64,000 bases of DNA from the NCBI GenBank assembly GCA_031308135.1, contig JAHLJT010003656.1, positions 68,404,984-68,468,983 on the forward strand, given 5' to 3'. The stretch comes from Acheta domesticus. Taxonomy: Eukaryota > Arthropoda > Insecta > Orthoptera > Gryllidae. The position numbers were made by a program, and so were the translations under genes. Under the pieces are notes generated by a model, which was given only the letters and a program-made list of their open reading frames with translations, was not told the origin of the DNA and searched no databases. This document shows, in pieces, positions 26,501 through 35,592 of the stretch (position 1 is the first letter of the stretch; the number at the start of each line of letters is the position of its first letter).

Positions 26501-29055
26501 GACTTTTGAATCTTTGTATATACTCTTCATTGCATTTATTAGGTGGTCTTCTATTTTATCCTCTTTGAGGATTTTCCATAACAATCTTCTGTCTACATGG
26601 CATATGCCATTTCATAGTTTTTAATCAGAATATAGGTCGGTAAATTCTGTTCACTTCTTCTTTTTATTACCTGACCTAGTGTAAATATTGCATCAATGGT
26701 TCCTCTCCTATGTCTGAAGCCACATTGTTCCTCTTCTGTTGTCACTCGCTTCAATTAAATTATTTTTTAGGATACCTGCATAGATTTTGTATGCTGTTGG
26801 TTGCATTGTAATTCCTCTGTAGTTCTCACAGTTGTTTTCAGTCTCTTTTTTGTGGATAATCATTACTTATCCTGTTTTCTATTCTGATGGTATTGTTAGA
26901 TTCCTCCATAAATCATTCATTATCTCCAGTAATTTCCTACTAACCTCCCTATCTAATTTCCTCCCTCCATATTTCAAGAGTTCCATGTTGATATTATATA
27001 GGCTTACACATTTTCTGTTTCTTGCTGTTTTTAATACCTTTTTAGCTCATTCATTTTGATGTGTGTTGGTGCAGTGTTCTAGATGACCTTTCTGTTTTGT
27101 TCAGTATCTGCCCTGGTGTTTTCCCTTGTGTTTGTTTCTTGTGCTTCCTTCCCTATTTCCTCTTCTTGGTTGTACCATAACGTCTTGTAGTGCTTTACCC
27201 AATTACTTTGTAGGATGATATTAGTGTGCAAAAGGTCTCTTTTTTCAATTTTTAGTTTCTTGAGAATTTTAAAGCCTATTCTCAGTGCATCTGTTATCTT
27301 TACCATGTTGGAAAGTTTTACCCACTCTGCTCTCCTGGTTGTTCTTGTTTTTCTCCTTACATGTGCCCTTAGTCTCCTACATTCAATATATCTTTCAGTG
27401 TTTCTTGTTTGTAGGTATATTCTACATGCTTTTTTTCTTTTCTAGTATTAATTTTTTTCTTTTCTTTGTTCCAGGAGGGCAGCCATTTTCTCTTTTTTTG
27501 TTTATAACCCTAAGCTTCTTCCTCTGCTAATTTTATTATATGTTTCAACTTTCCCCATTTACCATTTTGGTTTACACTGTCTTCTTTTTTATTTAATTAT
27601 ATTTTATATTTTACTTTTACATTTCATAATTTTCTTTTGTTTTCTTTCCTGGTATAGTGTTCTTTTACTTTGTTCTTCAAATAGTTGTGTTTTGAACTGT
27701 TTCTTCAGTATTTTCCCCCCTTTTCCTTTTGTTTGGTTTGCATTGAAATAAACAATGATTTGTTATGATGATGATGATAACGATGATGATAATGATGATG
27801 ATGATGGGGGAGGGTCGTGGTGGTGATAACGATGAACACAAAGCTAAAGTTTGATTACCTGCACATCCTTTTCTGAAAATGGTGCAATCTGTTGTGCATT
27901 CAATGTCATATCTCTTCCTAATGTAAGAGACCTTGGTTTTCCATTTTTCCATACAGATGATCTCAAAGGAGTGTAAGAACTAGGATCTCGTTTATACACC
28001 TTTAAACCATATCTCTGAACAAGAAATAAAAATTATTTGCATTCTAATAAATACCCACCTAATCTTAATAATGAACTGACAAATCACATCTTAGATTAGA
28101 ATGTATTACTATTTCATCTGTAATTACTTTTCAATACCAGTTTAGTCCATTGACTGGAATAAATACACACATGAATCATAACATTTCACAATAATGAGTT
28201 TATCCTATGTTCATTACTGCATGGTTATCATAGATATTTCCAAATTAATCAAATCCTTTAATCACAAAGAAACCCATTTAGAATTTCCACTACTGATTAG
28301 CAATAACATAAATTCATAAATTATGTTCAAAGGCATAAAAAATTCAATTTGCAAAAATTATAAAATAAAGAACACAATAAATTTATTTATATTATGAATT
28401 TCAAGCATCCTTGCCTTTAAGTCCAAGTCATTGATAATCTGTGGTCTTAGTAAACTTAAAACATAAGAAGCTCTGGAGAATTTAAAGCCAGGTATTATTT
28501 CTTCTGTTACTGCAGCCCCTCCCACTATTGGTCTTCTCTCAAAGACACACACATCAACGCCAGCACGTTGCAAGTATCCGGCACTCACCAAGCCATTGTG
28601 ACCTATTTGTGATTGGATGTAATAAGAGTACATTTTAATGAATACCATAAAATTCTGATCCAACAATTCAAATATTTAGGACCATTATTCTTAGACAGAG
28701 CATTATTATAACATTTAAGATTTTAATTGTTTTCAACTGAAAGAACAATATAACTTTTCTTAAAATGTGTATATTCAGGTACACAGCACCTAACCTAATC
28801 CATTGACATTATAGATTATAATTTATTTCTCACATACAACAATTTATATGGGTATTTGCCAATGTTCAAAATGCACTTGGAAATGAAGCAAAGAATGTAA
28901 AATTTTGTTAAATAAATATAACCTCTATATTACAAGATTTTATTGTAATTCCTACCTCCCCCTATAACAATTGCATTATACTTTTTTTTTATGTGCACAT
29001 TATTGCAGTATGCCCTAATATTTGTTAAATACTTGGAAAGATTGCCTAATTTCAT
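5307..29055 (-). CDS. PYROXD2: PYROXD2, mitochondrial FAD-dependent oxidoreductase (11 exons)
   Basis: Coding exons on the minus strand, in order: 28956-29055, 28415-28602, 27859-28014, 23105-23261, 22632-22800, 20863-21004, 10839-11046, 6602-6758, 6370-6523, 5911-6018, 5307-5555. All phases match and the sum is 596 codons including TAA (595 aa; vertebrate PYROXD2 is about 580). Residues 32-37 (GGGHNG) form the FAD dinucleotide-binding loop. [10 protein letters not shown] and [19 protein letters not shown] follow. The C-terminal [10 protein letters not shown] (562-571) is the second flavin-contact motif of the phytoene-desaturase-like amine-oxidase fold. The start is the only in-frame ATG found before the FAD motif. 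The 25 residues after it are basic, free of acidic residues and hydroxylated, as in a mitochondrial targeting peptide. The family is known as a mitochondrial protein needed for normal respiration; its substrate is uncertain. Intron 2 is GC-AG. The last exon has about 17 extra residues before the flavin motif. Introns total about 22 kb and are filled with mobile elements. The 5' UTR was not resolved. Confidence 0.95.
5911..6018 (-). CDS. PYROXD2: PYROXD2 exon 10
   Basis: Residues 478-513: [20 protein letters not shown] and [15 protein letters not shown]. 36 codons, phase 0 at both ends. The acceptor is TTGTAG and the donor GTAAGT. Confidence 0.93.
6370..6523 (-). CDS. PYROXD2: PYROXD2 exon 9
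   Basis: Residues 426-477, including [16 protein letters not shown] and FTQYTPY, hallmark substrate-domain sequences of the family. The 78-bp intron 8 before it is the shortest in the gene. The donor is GTAAGA. Confidence 0.93.
6602..6758 (-). CDS. PYROXD2: PYROXD2 exon 8
   Basis: Residues 374-425 plus two bases, starting VAVNQLPNF and including [10 protein letters not shown]. The acceptor is TGTTACAG and the donor GTACTT. Confidence 0.93.
7838..9797. repeat. Dispersed AT-rich repeat, copy 2 (partial plus near-complete unit)
   Basis: Same family as 2247-4128, in PYROXD2 intron 7. A truncated first unit (7838-8318) is followed by a second left end and a near-complete unit (8319-9797). Shared markers are AAAGTTATGT near each start, CCTGATACCGAAAAA, (CCGT)n at 8474-8497, TGGGGGTACTTTACATGAAG, GGCTCCAAATTTTTTCTTTA and the end TCTGTGCCATTCTGCAGC. 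Non-coding. Confidence 0.75.
9798..10838. other. PYROXD2 intron 7 remainder
   Basis: AT-rich intronic sequence with no gene or clear repeat seen. Confidence 0.4.
10839..11046 (-). CDS. PYROXD2: PYROXD2 exon 7
   Basis: Residues 305-373 plus one base. [19 protein letters not shown] is the strand-turn-strand around the FAD domain, and the exon ends SPVTKIN. The acceptor is TTTTATAG and the donor GTAAAT. Confidence 0.93.
11794..12147 (+). CDS. Small intronless gene nested in PYROXD2 intron 6, possibly PRR15-like
   Basis: A 117-codon ORF, ATG to TAA, on the strand opposite PYROXD2. It is charged, low in hydrophobics, and has no signal peptide or membrane segment. Residues 30-40 ([11 protein letters not shown]), followed by AKKRIAL, resemble the short conserved S(R/N)SGRFKE(K)-type motif of vertebrate PRR15/PRR15L, whose function is poorly known. 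The middle is Ser/Thr/Glu-rich and the last 20 residues are strongly charged and probably helical. It has ordinary codon use and no similarity to the surrounding transposon remains. An AATAAA lies 420 nt downstream, and an A-rich stretch follows it, so a retrocopy origin is possible. The PRR15 link rests on one motif and is an inference. The alternative is an unrelated arthropod-specific protein. Confidence 0.6.
   Translation: MAKKMFGFRTEKWTPGPTTEGQDQTDRRRLSISRSGRFKEAKKRIALVDNIYTEPSANEKNQISSERQDSSSPEKISTHDTTTSEVGSKASPTLQTDRERRENKLTQIRLQLKETAI
12567..12572 (+). promoter_or_regulatory. Candidate poly(A) signal for the nested gene
   Basis: AATAAA followed by an A-rich run. It would give a 3' UTR of about 430 nt for the ORF ending at 12147. 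Confidence 0.4.
12573..14639. other. PYROXD2 intron 6, unannotated part
   Basis: AT-rich intron. A low-complexity AATATAATATAAAAT-type palindromic stretch lies at about 13985-14080. No coding sequence recognised. Confidence 0.4.
15077..15088. repeat. SINE target-site duplication, left
   Basis: TTCAAATGCACA, identical to 15632-15643. Confidence 0.85.
15089..15631 (-). mobile_element. tRNA-derived SINE with 12-bp target duplication
   Basis: The head on the minus strand starts at 15631. It has an A box TGGCTCAGTGC (15610-15620) and a B box GGTTCGAGTCC (15556-15566), spaced as in tRNA genes. The body includes ACCACGGAAAAC-type sequence near 15450. The tail at the 15089 end is a short AATC repeat. 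TTCAAATGCACA at 15077-15088 and 15632-15643 is a perfect 12-bp target duplication. About 540 bp, longer than most tRNA SINEs. It is inserted in the degraded LINE. Confidence 0.85.
15632..15643. repeat. SINE target-site duplication, right
   Basis: TTCAAATGCACA, identical to 15077-15088. Confidence 0.85.
18130..19390. mobile_element. Possible non-autonomous DNA element with TGCCTATTT motifs
   Basis: Clusters of TGCCTATTT/TGCCTAAA motifs occur at 18210-18285 and 19270-19375, like subterminal transposase-binding repeats. Between them, about 18490-18910 is diverged AT-rich repeat resembling the 2247-4128 family (CAGCTCCAAATTTTTTCG). Ends and target duplication were not found. Confidence 0.35.
19664..19914. 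mobile_element. Foldback MITE, copy 2
   Basis: A 251-bp palindromic element with termini TACTGCGATTTTTCTAAGAG and its inverse. The internal arms match 1412-1664 (AAATCCCATTTTCGCGATGGA region, GTCACGGCATTTC). Lies in PYROXD2 intron 6. Confidence 0.75.
20341..20425. repeat. (CA)n and (CAA)n microsatellite
   Basis: Runs of CACACA, CCCCCCC and CAACAACAA. They generate long spurious ORFs in both directions. Confidence 0.85.
20430..20730 (+). mobile_element. LINE C-terminal fragment
   Basis: Reads [20 protein letters not shown] and [13 protein letters not shown], the common LINE tail LEARI..LSYFGHI..R...LE, preceded by the microsatellite. In PYROXD2 intron 6. Confidence 0.6.
20863..21004 (-). CDS. 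PYROXD2: PYROXD2 exon 6
   Basis: Residues 257-304: [20 protein letters not shown], then PEGGMG, the glycine-rich turn typical of phytoene-desaturase-like enzymes. The acceptor is CTTCAG and the donor GTATGA. The next intron is 9,816 bp. Confidence 0.93.
21701..22480. mobile_element. 780-bp TIR DNA element in PYROXD2 intron 5
   Basis: The left end GGGTCATCCATAAATTACAT matches, inverted, the right end ATAATTTATAGATGGTCCC with a few changes. TAAA flanks both ends (21697-21700, 22481-22484). Interior AT-rich and non-coding. Confidence 0.65.
22632..22800 (-). CDS. PYROXD2: PYROXD2 exon 5
   Basis: Residues 201-256 plus two bases. It includes [20 protein letters not shown], a conserved core segment. 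The acceptor is CTATTTCAG and the donor GTATGT. Confidence 0.93.
23105..23261 (-). CDS. PYROXD2: PYROXD2 exon 4
   Basis: Residues 149-200 plus one base ([16 protein letters not shown] and following). The acceptor is TTTTTCAG and the donor GTTGGT. A degenerate ATCTATCATT-type microsatellite lies just upstream in intron 3. Confidence 0.92.
23270..23385. repeat. ATCATT/ATCTATCATT microsatellite
   Basis: Degenerate tandem repeat beginning just upstream of the exon 4 acceptor. Confidence 0.6.
24610..25030 (-). mobile_element. hAT transposase N-terminal (TTF-type zinc finger) fragment
   Basis: The minus strand reads [40 protein letters not shown], like the TTF-type zinc finger of ZMYM1-like hAT transposases, with a degraded CWPC motif. 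Related to 32870-33370 on the plus strand. In PYROXD2 intron 3. Confidence 0.55.
25590..27740 (-). mobile_element. Degraded LINE in PYROXD2 intron 3
   Basis: The minus strand carries RT pieces: [16 protein letters not shown] near 26290-26330, FTYLGNKI near 26115, and the linker [16 protein letters not shown] near 27190. Same family as 14640-18066. The 3' end lies at about 25600 next to an ATCATCATCATG tract. Frame broken many times. Confidence 0.75.
27760..27835. repeat. (GAT)n microsatellite
   Basis: GATGATGATAACGATGATG-type tandem repeat just downstream of the exon 3 donor. Confidence 0.7.
27859..28014 (-). CDS. PYROXD2: PYROXD2 exon 3
   Basis: Residues 97-148, beginning [16 protein letters not shown] and ending FSEKDVQ. 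The acceptor is TTGTTCAG and the donor GTAATC. Phase 0 at both ends. Confidence 0.93.
28415..28602 (-). CDS. PYROXD2: PYROXD2 exon 2
   Basis: Residues 34-96: [10 protein letters not shown], the [10 protein letters not shown] segment and [15 protein letters not shown], all strongly conserved in the family. The acceptor is ATAG. The donor reads AAAG|GCAAGG, a GC donor. Confidence 0.93.
28956..29055 (-). CDS. PYROXD2: PYROXD2 exon 1
   Basis: Residues 1-33 plus the first base of codon 34. The exon holds the presumed mitochondrial presequence and the strand YNAIVIGG of the Rossmann fold. The donor is GTAGGA. The split glycine codon joins exon 2 to give GGGHNG. An upstream non-coding exon cannot be excluded. 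Confidence 0.85.
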
Positions 29056-29520
29056 CTTCCAACTTCACAGAAAATGGTAAATGATGAAGTCTTATACCAA
29101 TGACTCACTAATCTGAAATAAATGTGATAAGGGAACTTGGCAATGATCCAACAACTTCAATAGAAGAAGAGAGTAAATCTAAACAACTTTTGCATTGGTA
29201 TATAAATGAAAATTATACAGTACACACATTTTTAAATAAACTAGGATACCAGCTGAAGTGGGTCAGTTCAAGTTCATACAGGGACTTGGGAATTTTTCAT
29301 GTCCATAGTCATCCTGATTAGAATACTAGTTCATTCTGTCTCACACAAATTCACAGAAATTTATTCTCAACAGAACAAGACTAATAACTAAACTAATAAT
29401 ATATATTTTTACTTTGTTCACAAATTACACACACACTTCAATATACCTTATGTTTTGACTAGCATGTAATAAATTATATTACTTTCACAATTGATCAGTT
29501 GTTACATTCAAGAGTTACAT
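29056..29520. other. Sequence 5' of PYROXD2
   Basis: Presumed 5' UTR/promoter region. AT-rich, with no clear core promoter motif. Confidence 0.3.
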
Positions 29521-31450
29521 ATAGTAGAACTTGTTTAATAAAATTTCCCGGCTAATAAAATAAAAATGAACAGTCCCACAAATTCTGCCATATAAACAAT
29601 GCATTTTAAATCCACTTAAAACCCTGCCTGATAAAATAATCCGCCTAATAAAACCTAATTTTTTGTCCTGAATCAAAGTTTTGCTTAGTTATTAAAATAT
29701 GATAAGGAATTTGTAGTCTACAAAAATTTCCCTAATGTTTCAATGTTGGGAGATCTTTCTCTAGTTCCTGGCTAATGGCACTAGTATCATTATCATCTGT
29801 TCAAAATTAGCAACTGAAGGTAGGTAATCACATTGCATGTGCTTCAGAGAAAGGACTTCCTGTTCAGCCAACTGCTCAACGCTCAGGATCAGTTTTCTCC
29901 TCCTTGTTGCGGAACTCCAAAGCTGCTGAGCTCCAAAGTATTATATGCTTCTGTGTTTCTTCGTAGGATATCTGAATGTATTGCATTAGCATCAGCATCT
30001 TATTTGCATTGGTGTTTTCAGCATGAAGGTGAAAGTGGATTGCATATTTAGAACTATACTTAGAACATTTAATAAAATTAAAATTATTTCAAAAATCACT
30101 TCTATATTATTAAATATTTAGTATTCAGCATGCCCCTTAATTTTCTAATGAGAAAGAGAGACAGAAATGTTGCTGAAAAATTCCAAAGTTTCACAGGAAA
30201 AATATTCACAAGTTTTGATTACAATGTATCTTTTAATTAGAAAAATCCATTACATATGTGTACATAAGAGTCCTATTGGGAAGTTAATCCACTGCCTTAA
30301 TTTTGTTTGGAAAAATAGTTTTTGATGGCTTAGCAATTATCCTCCGACAACTGGGAATCAGAAATCAACTATTGGGGCAATGCTCTCCTTGTCTTGGAAA
30401 CGTAAAGGATTAAAACTTATTTTTAAACTATTATAAATATGCTTCAAAATTATACATTAATTGACAATGTATTTAATAATATTGACAATATGCCTTGTAG
30501 ATTTTGCCTTAAATTCTCATTGCCTCCTTTGGAGGTTTGGAAAACTTGCACACAATGTGCACTGTAAGAATACATATTCATTGGAAGTTTTAGTTTGGCC
30601 CTGAGTGATATGAGGGGAAAAAACCTGCAAAAAATATACTTTTGCACAAATGGCTTCAATGTGATTCAACATTCATTACTGATGGATCAAACATTTTCGC
30701 TTAATCAGCTGGTAGATCTGATTTGGATTATATAAGATGTTACTATTTCTGGGCCAGGCTGTCAAACAAAAAGAAGCGTCGATGAAGGTGAGGTGCATCG
30801 GGTTCGAAAATATTTAATTTTCGTTTTACCTTGTTTATTACCAACTTTGCTTTTTTCAGTTGGAGTGATTCAACAGCCCTCATATTTAGTAACAGGCAAC
30901 TATATTGCTTGTAAGGGTAAGTGAGGGAGGGTAAGTGAGGTGCCATTCTCACAGTAACATCCAATTATTTTTTGCCTTTGGGTTCAACGCGCGGTAGCGG
31001 CGCAACTGTTTATCAGACAAAGAACCTCTAAGTCCTAAAGTGTAGACAATTGTATAATCTTTCATTTCACATAAGGTCAATATTTACGAAAAATGCGTAG
31101 TTTCTGAGCTAGATTGTGATAACATGCGACGAATCCCATTTTCACAATTTTCTTCATAAAAACACGAAAATTTACGTTGCTCTAGCGGCTAAATGGTACG
31201 TTGGAGAAAAAAATCCTTAAGACATAAAATGTAGGCAATTTTATCTTCTTTAATTTTGTATATGACCTTTATTTACGAAAAGTAGATACTTTTTGAGTTA
31301 TGTTGAAAAAACTGAAAAATGTCGGGTTTTTAACATGTTTTTTGCGAAAAAAACGTATTTCCGGGCAAAATTTTTGTTAGCAAACATGATATTCGTGTTC
31401 AGCGACCCCAAAAACATATAGGACCCAAAAATCAAAACTACACCAAAACT
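29521..31450. other. Intergenic AT-rich DNA, possible pogo/Tigger-like remnant
   Basis: The sequence at 29524 (AGTAGAACTTGTTTAATAAA) resembles the start of Tigger/pogo-like elements, but no matching right end was found. A diverged tandem duplication of about 190 bp occupies 31018-31300. No host gene seen. Confidence 0.3.
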
Positions 31451-31989
31451 TTCCCCTATTTTCTACCATTTGACTAGACTATATATTTAAGGAGGCAACT
31501 TTGTAATTGAATTTATTTAATTTAAATATTACTTTTAATTTTTTAAAACAATCGGAGTATTAAACATTAATGCTATGTATTATTATTTTACTAGTAAGTC
31601 TAACTCCAATTATCCAAACTGATTTTGGGAGAAAAAATTTACTTTTAATGTAAATGTTACAATATTTTCAGTGTCTTATGTTTGTTTAACATAATTTTAT
31701 GTATTTCAATTAAGGTTTTATTTGGATCTAGTTGTTGTACTTAATATCTCAGCTTTAGCCAACTATCTGAATTTCTTTCTATCCAAACTGACACAATTCT
31801 CATTTAATTCAGATAATGAAAGTTTTGCAGTACTGTTTTTGCGGCTAGAAATGTTTAACAGTTTAAATGTTTTTACTTGGCTTCAACTTTTATATATTTT
31901 CTATTGATAATTAAAGAGCAGATTTGAGACACCAGAAACAGCTGAAATAAGCACTTAAAAAGAAATATATATAAAAATATTAACAAAAT

Positions 31990-32480
31990 AGAAACTGTTC
32001 AACATAAGTTTTACCGAATTGCAGCCAGATGTATGGGATGGAATGATCCATTTATTGACATTGCCTTGCAATTAAATATTCCATTACTATCATTCCATAG
32101 AAATTTAAATGATGTAATATTTTTGTGTAAATTGATCATGGGTATAGTAGATTGCCCTTTGCTACATAACTATCTGATTTATAGAATCCCTAATTTTAAC
32201 TCTAGATTGACAGAATTTTTTTAAAATAAATTTTATAGGCACTATTATACTGCAAATAATGCGATTAATCGCTGTTGTAAATTGATGAACTCTCTAGTCA
32301 TAGACATTAGTGAATTGATAAACCATATTTTATATCTTTTGCGAAGAACAAATTATTGTGTTACAAATGATATAAATAACATTGTATTTCTATATGATTT
32401 AAACAAAAAAATAATATGTTTGCAACATGCTGCATCTAATATATATGTACTGTAATCCAAGGACAAATTGTCCGTTTATA
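31990..32480 (+). mobile_element. LINE C-terminal fragment (jockey-like)
   Basis: Reads VQHKFYRIAARCMGWND, LQLNIPLLSFHRNLNDVIFL, then CKLIMGIVDCP, the usual region after the jockey/CR1 RT (VQHKFLR.., CFLYKLINGLIDCP). A frameshift follows near 32222 and the 3' part reaches about 32480. Confidence 0.7.
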
Positions 32481-32869
32481 TAATAAACAAATAAAATACT
32501 TTCTAAAAACATTTAAAAGTTATTAAATACTTTGAGAGATATTTCTTTGGTAAAATGAAAGCTATGATGCCACAGGCGTATCAACGGTATGGCACAAACA
32601 GCATGTGCCACTCACAAGAGGTGCTATTTAGATGATACAAATAACAACCACCCTAATTTGAAGTATCTTGACAGGGGTGCAAATTCTGTGGTCACCATGA
32701 GCACCTTTATATCTAGATAATAGTGGCCAATTCTCCAATACACCGCATATACAGTCATTCAAATTGTATAAAAAATGTTTCATGATTATGGTATTCCCAT
32801 AAAATGTTATTGAGATTTTGAACAAAAATCAGATGACACCAAGAGCCAGTCAAAAAATAACAATTTTGC

Positions 32870-33370
32870 TACCAGGAGCCAGTCTTCCATATCCATAAGT
32901 TTCAGTGCTATGTAGTATGTGAGAGGAAGAAGTGCTTCTCTCAAGTTTTTGTGAAAATTGCATGGGTTAATGATTCAGAAGCTAGAGGTTCATGAGATTG
33001 TGTTATAAAATAATTATTAAGGATTCAATTTCATAGTGTTGGGTTTTCAGAAATGGTCAAAATAAAAGACAACAGTAGGCCCAAACCAGAACTTCCAGTT
33101 TGACCGCAAAATGTCAAGATAGGAAGCAAAAGTCCAGCAGACACTTCCATACTTCTAATTATTCTAGACACAAACAGGTAATGGGTTACCCAAAATTGAA
33201 CGAACATTTTTGCTGGTCATGTCTTCTTTTCAGCAGTGATAAGTGTAGTAAAGTGTCGTCAGAAGCAGGATTCGACAATATAGTTTTCCTTGCTTCAAGT
33301 GTGATACGTACATTTCACTTTTAAGGAAAACTATGGCAGAAGTAGCTTCCGCAAGGTGTAGTATACTTAA
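32870..33370 (+). mobile_element. hAT transposase N-terminal fragment
   Basis: Reads SRHFHTSNYSRHKQVMGYPK, then LNEHFCWSCLLFSSD: TTF-type zinc finger with the CWSC motif. About 400 bp is alignable, inverted, to 24610-25030. Confidence 0.6.
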
Positions 33371-33600
33371 ATGAATGTTCAGGATTCGACACTGCGAGGA
33401 TTCGACACTGCAGTGTTGCCAAATGCACAAGCTTTTGCATATCTGCAAGTTATCTGTTCAATAAGATAGTTTTGTTGATAAATTTCATAATCATTTATGG
33501 TGTATAAGCACCTATATTCATTTGAACTCAAGACAGTTGAATACAGAGACTCACCTTAACATTTCATTGACAACAAGGGTCGACAGGGATGGTAACTCAT

Positions 33601-35580
33601 GGCCCGGATAATTATGTACTAAAAATTAGGAAAATATGTACATATATATGTATTAAAATGTATGGAAATATGTACTAAAAAGTAAGAAATATGTAACACT
33701 TTAATTATTATATCAATTCGTTTTAATAAAATACTTTTGCTTAAATGTTGATCTGTGTAGACTTAATATACTCGTAAAGAACATAATTAAAACATAATTC
33801 TACTCACAATTTTGTTATTTACAATGGTCTCCGTAAAAAATGAGAAACAAATATTTGTTTGAAATACTTAGAAAATAGCTGAATGTGATGTCACCGACGC
33901 ATTAAATTACTTTCGGTTGTGTGACTTGTTTTTTTTCTTTGTCTTTTTTCGTCTTCATCTTCTTTGTCATCTTCTTCGTTGTCGTTTCCTTCTTCGTCGT
34001 CTCCTCCTCCTCCTTCTTCTTCTTCCTTGTCTCCTCCTCCTCCTTCTTCGTTTCCTTCTTCTTCGTCGTCTCCTTCTTTTTCTTCGTTGTCTCCTCCTTC
34101 TTCTTCGTCGTCTCCTCCTTCTTCATCGTCTCCTCCATCTTCTTCGTCATCTTCTGTATCTTCTTCGTCGTACTCCTTTTCCTACGTCGTCGTTTTCTTC
34201 TTCTTTGTTGTCCTCGTTTCTCTGTCTTTCTCTTCATCGGTATTGATACTGGAGTTTAATCAACACCACCTACATCTAGTTAGGTGGCGTTGATTTAGTT
34301 CCCGGCATACTTACCAAGATCACAGTGCCAAAACACAAAAAAAAAACACGTTTTTGGAAATTTCTTAGAATTTTATAGCCTTTTCTGGAAACAAATTATC
34401 AGTTCCCCATTAGGATGCTGAGACGCGTCGAATGACACCTCGTTTGTCTGCACCAGTGCACGGGAAGTAGCCTCCCCGTGAGAGACGGAACGGCTCATCC
34501 GCAAGCATGCACACGAGGAGTTTACTCAAATACTCTATCCCTATAGGGATGAAATTTTTCTTATTATCTGTTAAGGCCTTGTACCGACCAAATGTTCCAC
34601 ATCGCATGAAGTTACAGGTGTATATTCAAACTTTGTCCCAACATGTCACTGTTCAATACTATTCACGGATTAGGGAATAAAAACAATGCTGGTTAATATT
34701 TAATCAATTGACTCTTAGCACAAATTCAGCTTTTTTTAATAATGTTCTTACCCAAGACGCTATTGCTTGACTTCTCTGAAAAGATAAACCAAACTTTGCC
34801 TATGGCAAATTCCCAGTCTGCGCTACCACAAAGTTTAAGCCAATCGCCGTGAATTATTTTCTGTCCTTTTCTTATCCAAAAGCTGTAGTGCCACATCATG
34901 ATTTTACTTTAGATTTTCACCTCACAGATATACTTTACAAACAAGGGTTTAGGCTCCAGTGCAACAAACGGGGAAAGAAAACTGTCAATGGCGCTTTCTG
35001 AGCTGCATTGGTGCATGTAATTTTTGGCGAAGGGCATTAAGGTCAAGAGAGATCTCTGAAAAATATGTTGTGGGCGCGAGTTATCGCTTGCTAGACGTAC
35101 TATTTTCATATACAAAATTTATTTCTGAGTAGTATTTTGTTCTCTGCTTTACTCGCGCTGAAATCTACACACTGGAAGCTTTGGAGTGCAACACCTTGCC
35201 CTTTTGTAGGATTCTGCGTGCTGCATTATCAACATTTTTACGCAACGCAATAGCACCAATTTGGAGAGGAGGCTGCCGAAAAATTGTTTGACAATGCTGA
35301 ATTGTTTGTCTTGGTTATTCCCTATCAAAAACATGTAGGATAAATGAAGAATTATACAAAAAGAATGGAGAAAAACGAAAATATTAAGAAATATTTAAAA
35401 ATATGTACTTTTGTGAAAAACATGTAAATATATGTACTTTCGGGTAAAATATGTAAATATATGTACTAAAAAGTCATCGGTTTTAGGCCCTAATCGACAT
35501 GAAATGTAAATATAGTGTGGTTTTGTACTTGATAGAGTTAACATACGGGAATATGTAATTACATAATTATCTGGGCCCTA
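33601..35580. mobile_element. 2-kb TIR element, hAT-like, with pyrimidine-rich core
   Basis: The left terminus GGCCCGGATAATTATGTA matches, inverted, the right terminus TACATAATTATCTGGGCCC. TAACTCAT occurs directly before the left end (33593-33600) and 4 nt after the right TIR (35585-35592), consistent with an 8-bp hAT duplication and a trimmed left end. AATATGTACTAAAAA motifs repeat near both ends (subterminal repeats). The interior has no transposase. Confidence 0.65.
33930..34235. repeat. Pyrimidine-rich TTCTTCGTCGTCTCC-like tract
   Basis: About 300 bp almost purely C/T on the plus strand with TTC, CTT, GTC and CTC units. It opens several frames at once (K/E/T-rich on the minus strand, S/L/F-rich on the plus), so those ORFs are not evidence of a gene. 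Confidence 0.85.
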
Positions 35581-35592
35581 GTGATAACTCAT

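Noticed and set aside
29833..30051. 72-aa plus-strand ORF as a gene, or Tigger transposase
   Set aside because: No motif on either strand is strong enough and the element's right end could not be found.
33902..34293. Four overlapping ORFs of about 110 aa, K/E-rich on the minus strand and S/L/F-rich on the plus
   Set aside because: All arise from the same C/T-rich simple-sequence tract inside a transposon, and several frames are open at once.
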